Under the pieces are notes generated by a model, which worked only from the letters and a program-made list of their open reading frames with translations, was not told the DNA's origin and made no database searches. DNA of 7,209 nucleotides from Acidobacteriota bacterium (lineage in GTDB: Bacteria; Acidobacteriota; Terriglobia; Terriglobales; Acidobacteriaceae), in assembly GCA_021801945.1 (NCBI GenBank), contig JAKABE010000163.1, positions 1 to 7,209 on the forward strand. The letters run 5' to 3'. Shown one piece after another: positions 6,616 through 7,209 of the stretch. Position numbers and translations under genes: made by a program. Position 1 is the stretch's first letter, and every line of letters begins with the position of its first letter.

Positions 6616-6700
6616 AAGAAAGTTCTGCTGGGTTTGCCACCCATGGAACTATTCTCCCTAAGGAGAGAGCCGCCCAGTTGCCGGGTGGCTCTTTCCGTCT
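6616..6700 (+). ncRNA. Candidate small RNA or leader/attenuator transcript
   Basis: Inferred from a strong promoter ending at 6609 and a 14-bp hairpin at 6662-6696, which would give an RNA of about 80-85 nt. A first stem-loop can form at 6622-6649 (GTTC with GAAC, then TGGGT with ACCCA around TTGCC). TTCTCC (6652-6657) can also pair with GGAGAG (6662-6667), the left foot of the main hairpin, so two mutually exclusive folds exist, as in attenuators. It matches no RNA family that I recognise. A short frame from ATG 6608 (MQARKFCWVCHPWNYSP) ends just before the hairpin, but its start would lie upstream of the predicted transcript start. Confidence 0.3.
6662..6696 (+). terminator. 14-bp hairpin, possible terminator of the candidate small RNA
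   Basis: GGAGAGAGCCGCCC (6662-6675) pairs along its whole length with GGGTGGCTCTTTCC (6683-6696); two of the 14 pairs are G-U wobbles. The loop is AGTTGCC. The wobbles would pair poorly in the complementary transcript (A-C mismatches), so the structure favours a + strand RNA. The sequence after the stem (GTCTTCGG) is not T-rich, so termination efficiency is uncertain. Confidence 0.45.
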
Positions 6701-6703
6701 TCG

Positions 6704-6720
6704 GATGCTTCAGATGCTTC
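6704..6720. repeat. Short tandem repeat GATGCTTC
   Basis: GATGCTTC occurs at 6704-6711 and again at 6713-6720, a 9-base period. The end of the second copy (GCTTC, 6716-6720) can pair with GAAGC at 6728-6732, and a GCC-GAAA-GGC mini-stem follows at about 6734-6743. Function is unknown; it may be chance. Confidence 0.35.
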
Positions 6721-7056
6721 TCGTAGCGAAGCGGCCGAAAGGCTTGGTGGGCCAGCCATCGTCCCTATAAATGACCGGAGCCGTCACCGTTAGGGCGCCG
6801 ACCTTTACGTCCCGAAGCCCGTGCGCTTGACCGGCAGGAATCTGGGGAGAAGTGGCACTCGAGAATAATCAATTCCGCTCTGGCGGGCAAAACCGCGCGC
6901 ACCACAGGCACCAGCACCCAGCCGTGGCCCCTGCAAATGCGATGCTGAAGGTGCGCCGGACCAGTTGCATCAGAAGAGTCTTCTTGGCCTGAGCAGCTGG
7001 GATCATGTCTCTCCATCTGCTCCGACTAGTCCAGTGACCAAGTGGTCTCGTAATCC

Positions 7057-7107
7057 GGTGCTCTCTGCCCAAGCCACAAAGACAAAGATGCGGGAGGGCA
7101 GAGCACC
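7057..7107. repeat. Long imperfect inverted repeat
   Basis: GGTGCTCT (7057-7064) pairs perfectly with AGAGCACC (7100-7107), and GCCC (7067-7070) with GGGC (7096-7099). A two-base bulge (7065-7066) interrupts the stem and the loop is 25 bases. There is no T-run after it, so it is not an obvious terminator. It could be a protein-binding site, part of a structured RNA, or the mark of a mobile element. Confidence 0.4.
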
Positions 7108-7209
7108 CAAATCCTGGTTACAGAACCATGCGGTCGCGACACTAGGAAAGGCAGATGGCGGCGTGTGGTTTGTTTCCAGGCATCCGGAACCTGATGTCCG
7201 GCCAAAAGT

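Larger units (their letters stand above)
6697..7209. other. Stretch without a convincing gene to the window edge
   Basis: No frame on either strand gives a protein I recognise. On the + strand one frame has no stop from 6869 to the edge, with an ATG at 7088 (MREGRAPKSWLQNHAV...) running off the window. It lacks a ribosome binding site, so a partial gene there is possible but unsupported. On the - strand a short frame starting at 6970 (MQLVRRTFSIAFAG...) reads like the beginning of a signal peptide but ends after 33 residues. The region may be intergenic or hold further decayed genes. Confidence 0.4.

Noticed and set aside
5912..6640. Long open frame on the - strand, with AAGGAG shortly before an inner ATG (MSYEIIYLF...)
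   Set aside because: Most of it lies antisense to the well-supported DUF6599-like gene and its peptide shows no recognisable domain. The spacing from AAGGAG to the ATG is only about two bases.
6662..6760. Glycine riboswitch suggested by GGAGAGAGCC and GGCCGAAAGG
   Set aside because: The conserved CTCTCAGGCAAAA-type segment and the paired aptamer layout are missing, and no glycine-related gene follows.
6869..6970. Short - strand frame with a signal-peptide-like start (MQLVRRTFSIAFAGATAG)
   Set aside because: It ends after 33 residues with no clear ribosome binding site or downstream domain in any frame.

Overview
The window looks like GC-rich bacterial chromosome. The best guess for the source is an acidobacterium (Acidobacteriota). 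This rests on recollection that the DUF6599-type protein at 5177-6406 is found mostly in that phylum, and on the mix of a secreted S15-type hydrolase with a decayed island. The sequence alone does not prove the taxonomy. All intact genes are on the + strand.

Left part (1-1810): the wreck of an integrative element. A P4-type tyrosine integrase starts at ATG 150 behind a good ribosome binding site. It is broken by an in-frame TAG (531-533) and a one-base frameshift near 621-627, and its homology ends near 733, before any catalytic domain. There it runs directly into the 3' two thirds of a replication protein: the end of a Prim-Pol domain, then a PriCT_1-like domain, then the start of a RepA-like AAA ATPase with a Walker A motif. 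This second gene has its own nonsense codon (879-881) and frameshift (near 1250-1265), and it fades out near 1404. About 400 bases follow with no gene that I can recognise.

Middle part (1811-6406): three apparently intact genes. The first is a cation diffusion facilitator (CDF) metal exporter with both HxxxD metal sites and a His-rich tail, followed by a strong hairpin. The second, starting at a TTG codon, is a large secreted alpha/beta hydrolase of the S15/CocE group. Its triad and acidic residues match the alpha-amino acid ester hydrolases, and it carries an extra beta-rich N-terminal domain. The third is an exported protein with one C-terminal membrane anchor (DUF6599-like). The hydrolase and the DUF6599 gene are 97 bases apart and may be co-transcribed. 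The metal exporter is separated from them by the hairpin and is probably its own unit.

Right part (6407-7209): about 800 bases with no convincing gene but several compact signals. They are a perfect 10-bp inverted repeat overlapping a TATAAT, a near-consensus sigma-70 promoter (TTGACA, 17 bases, TACTAT), a 14-bp hairpin about 50 bases downstream of it, a short tandem repeat, and a second long imperfect inverted repeat. The promoter and hairpin together could specify a small RNA of about 80-85 nt or a leader/attenuator. This is the most interesting unexplained element in the window, and it remains a hypothesis.
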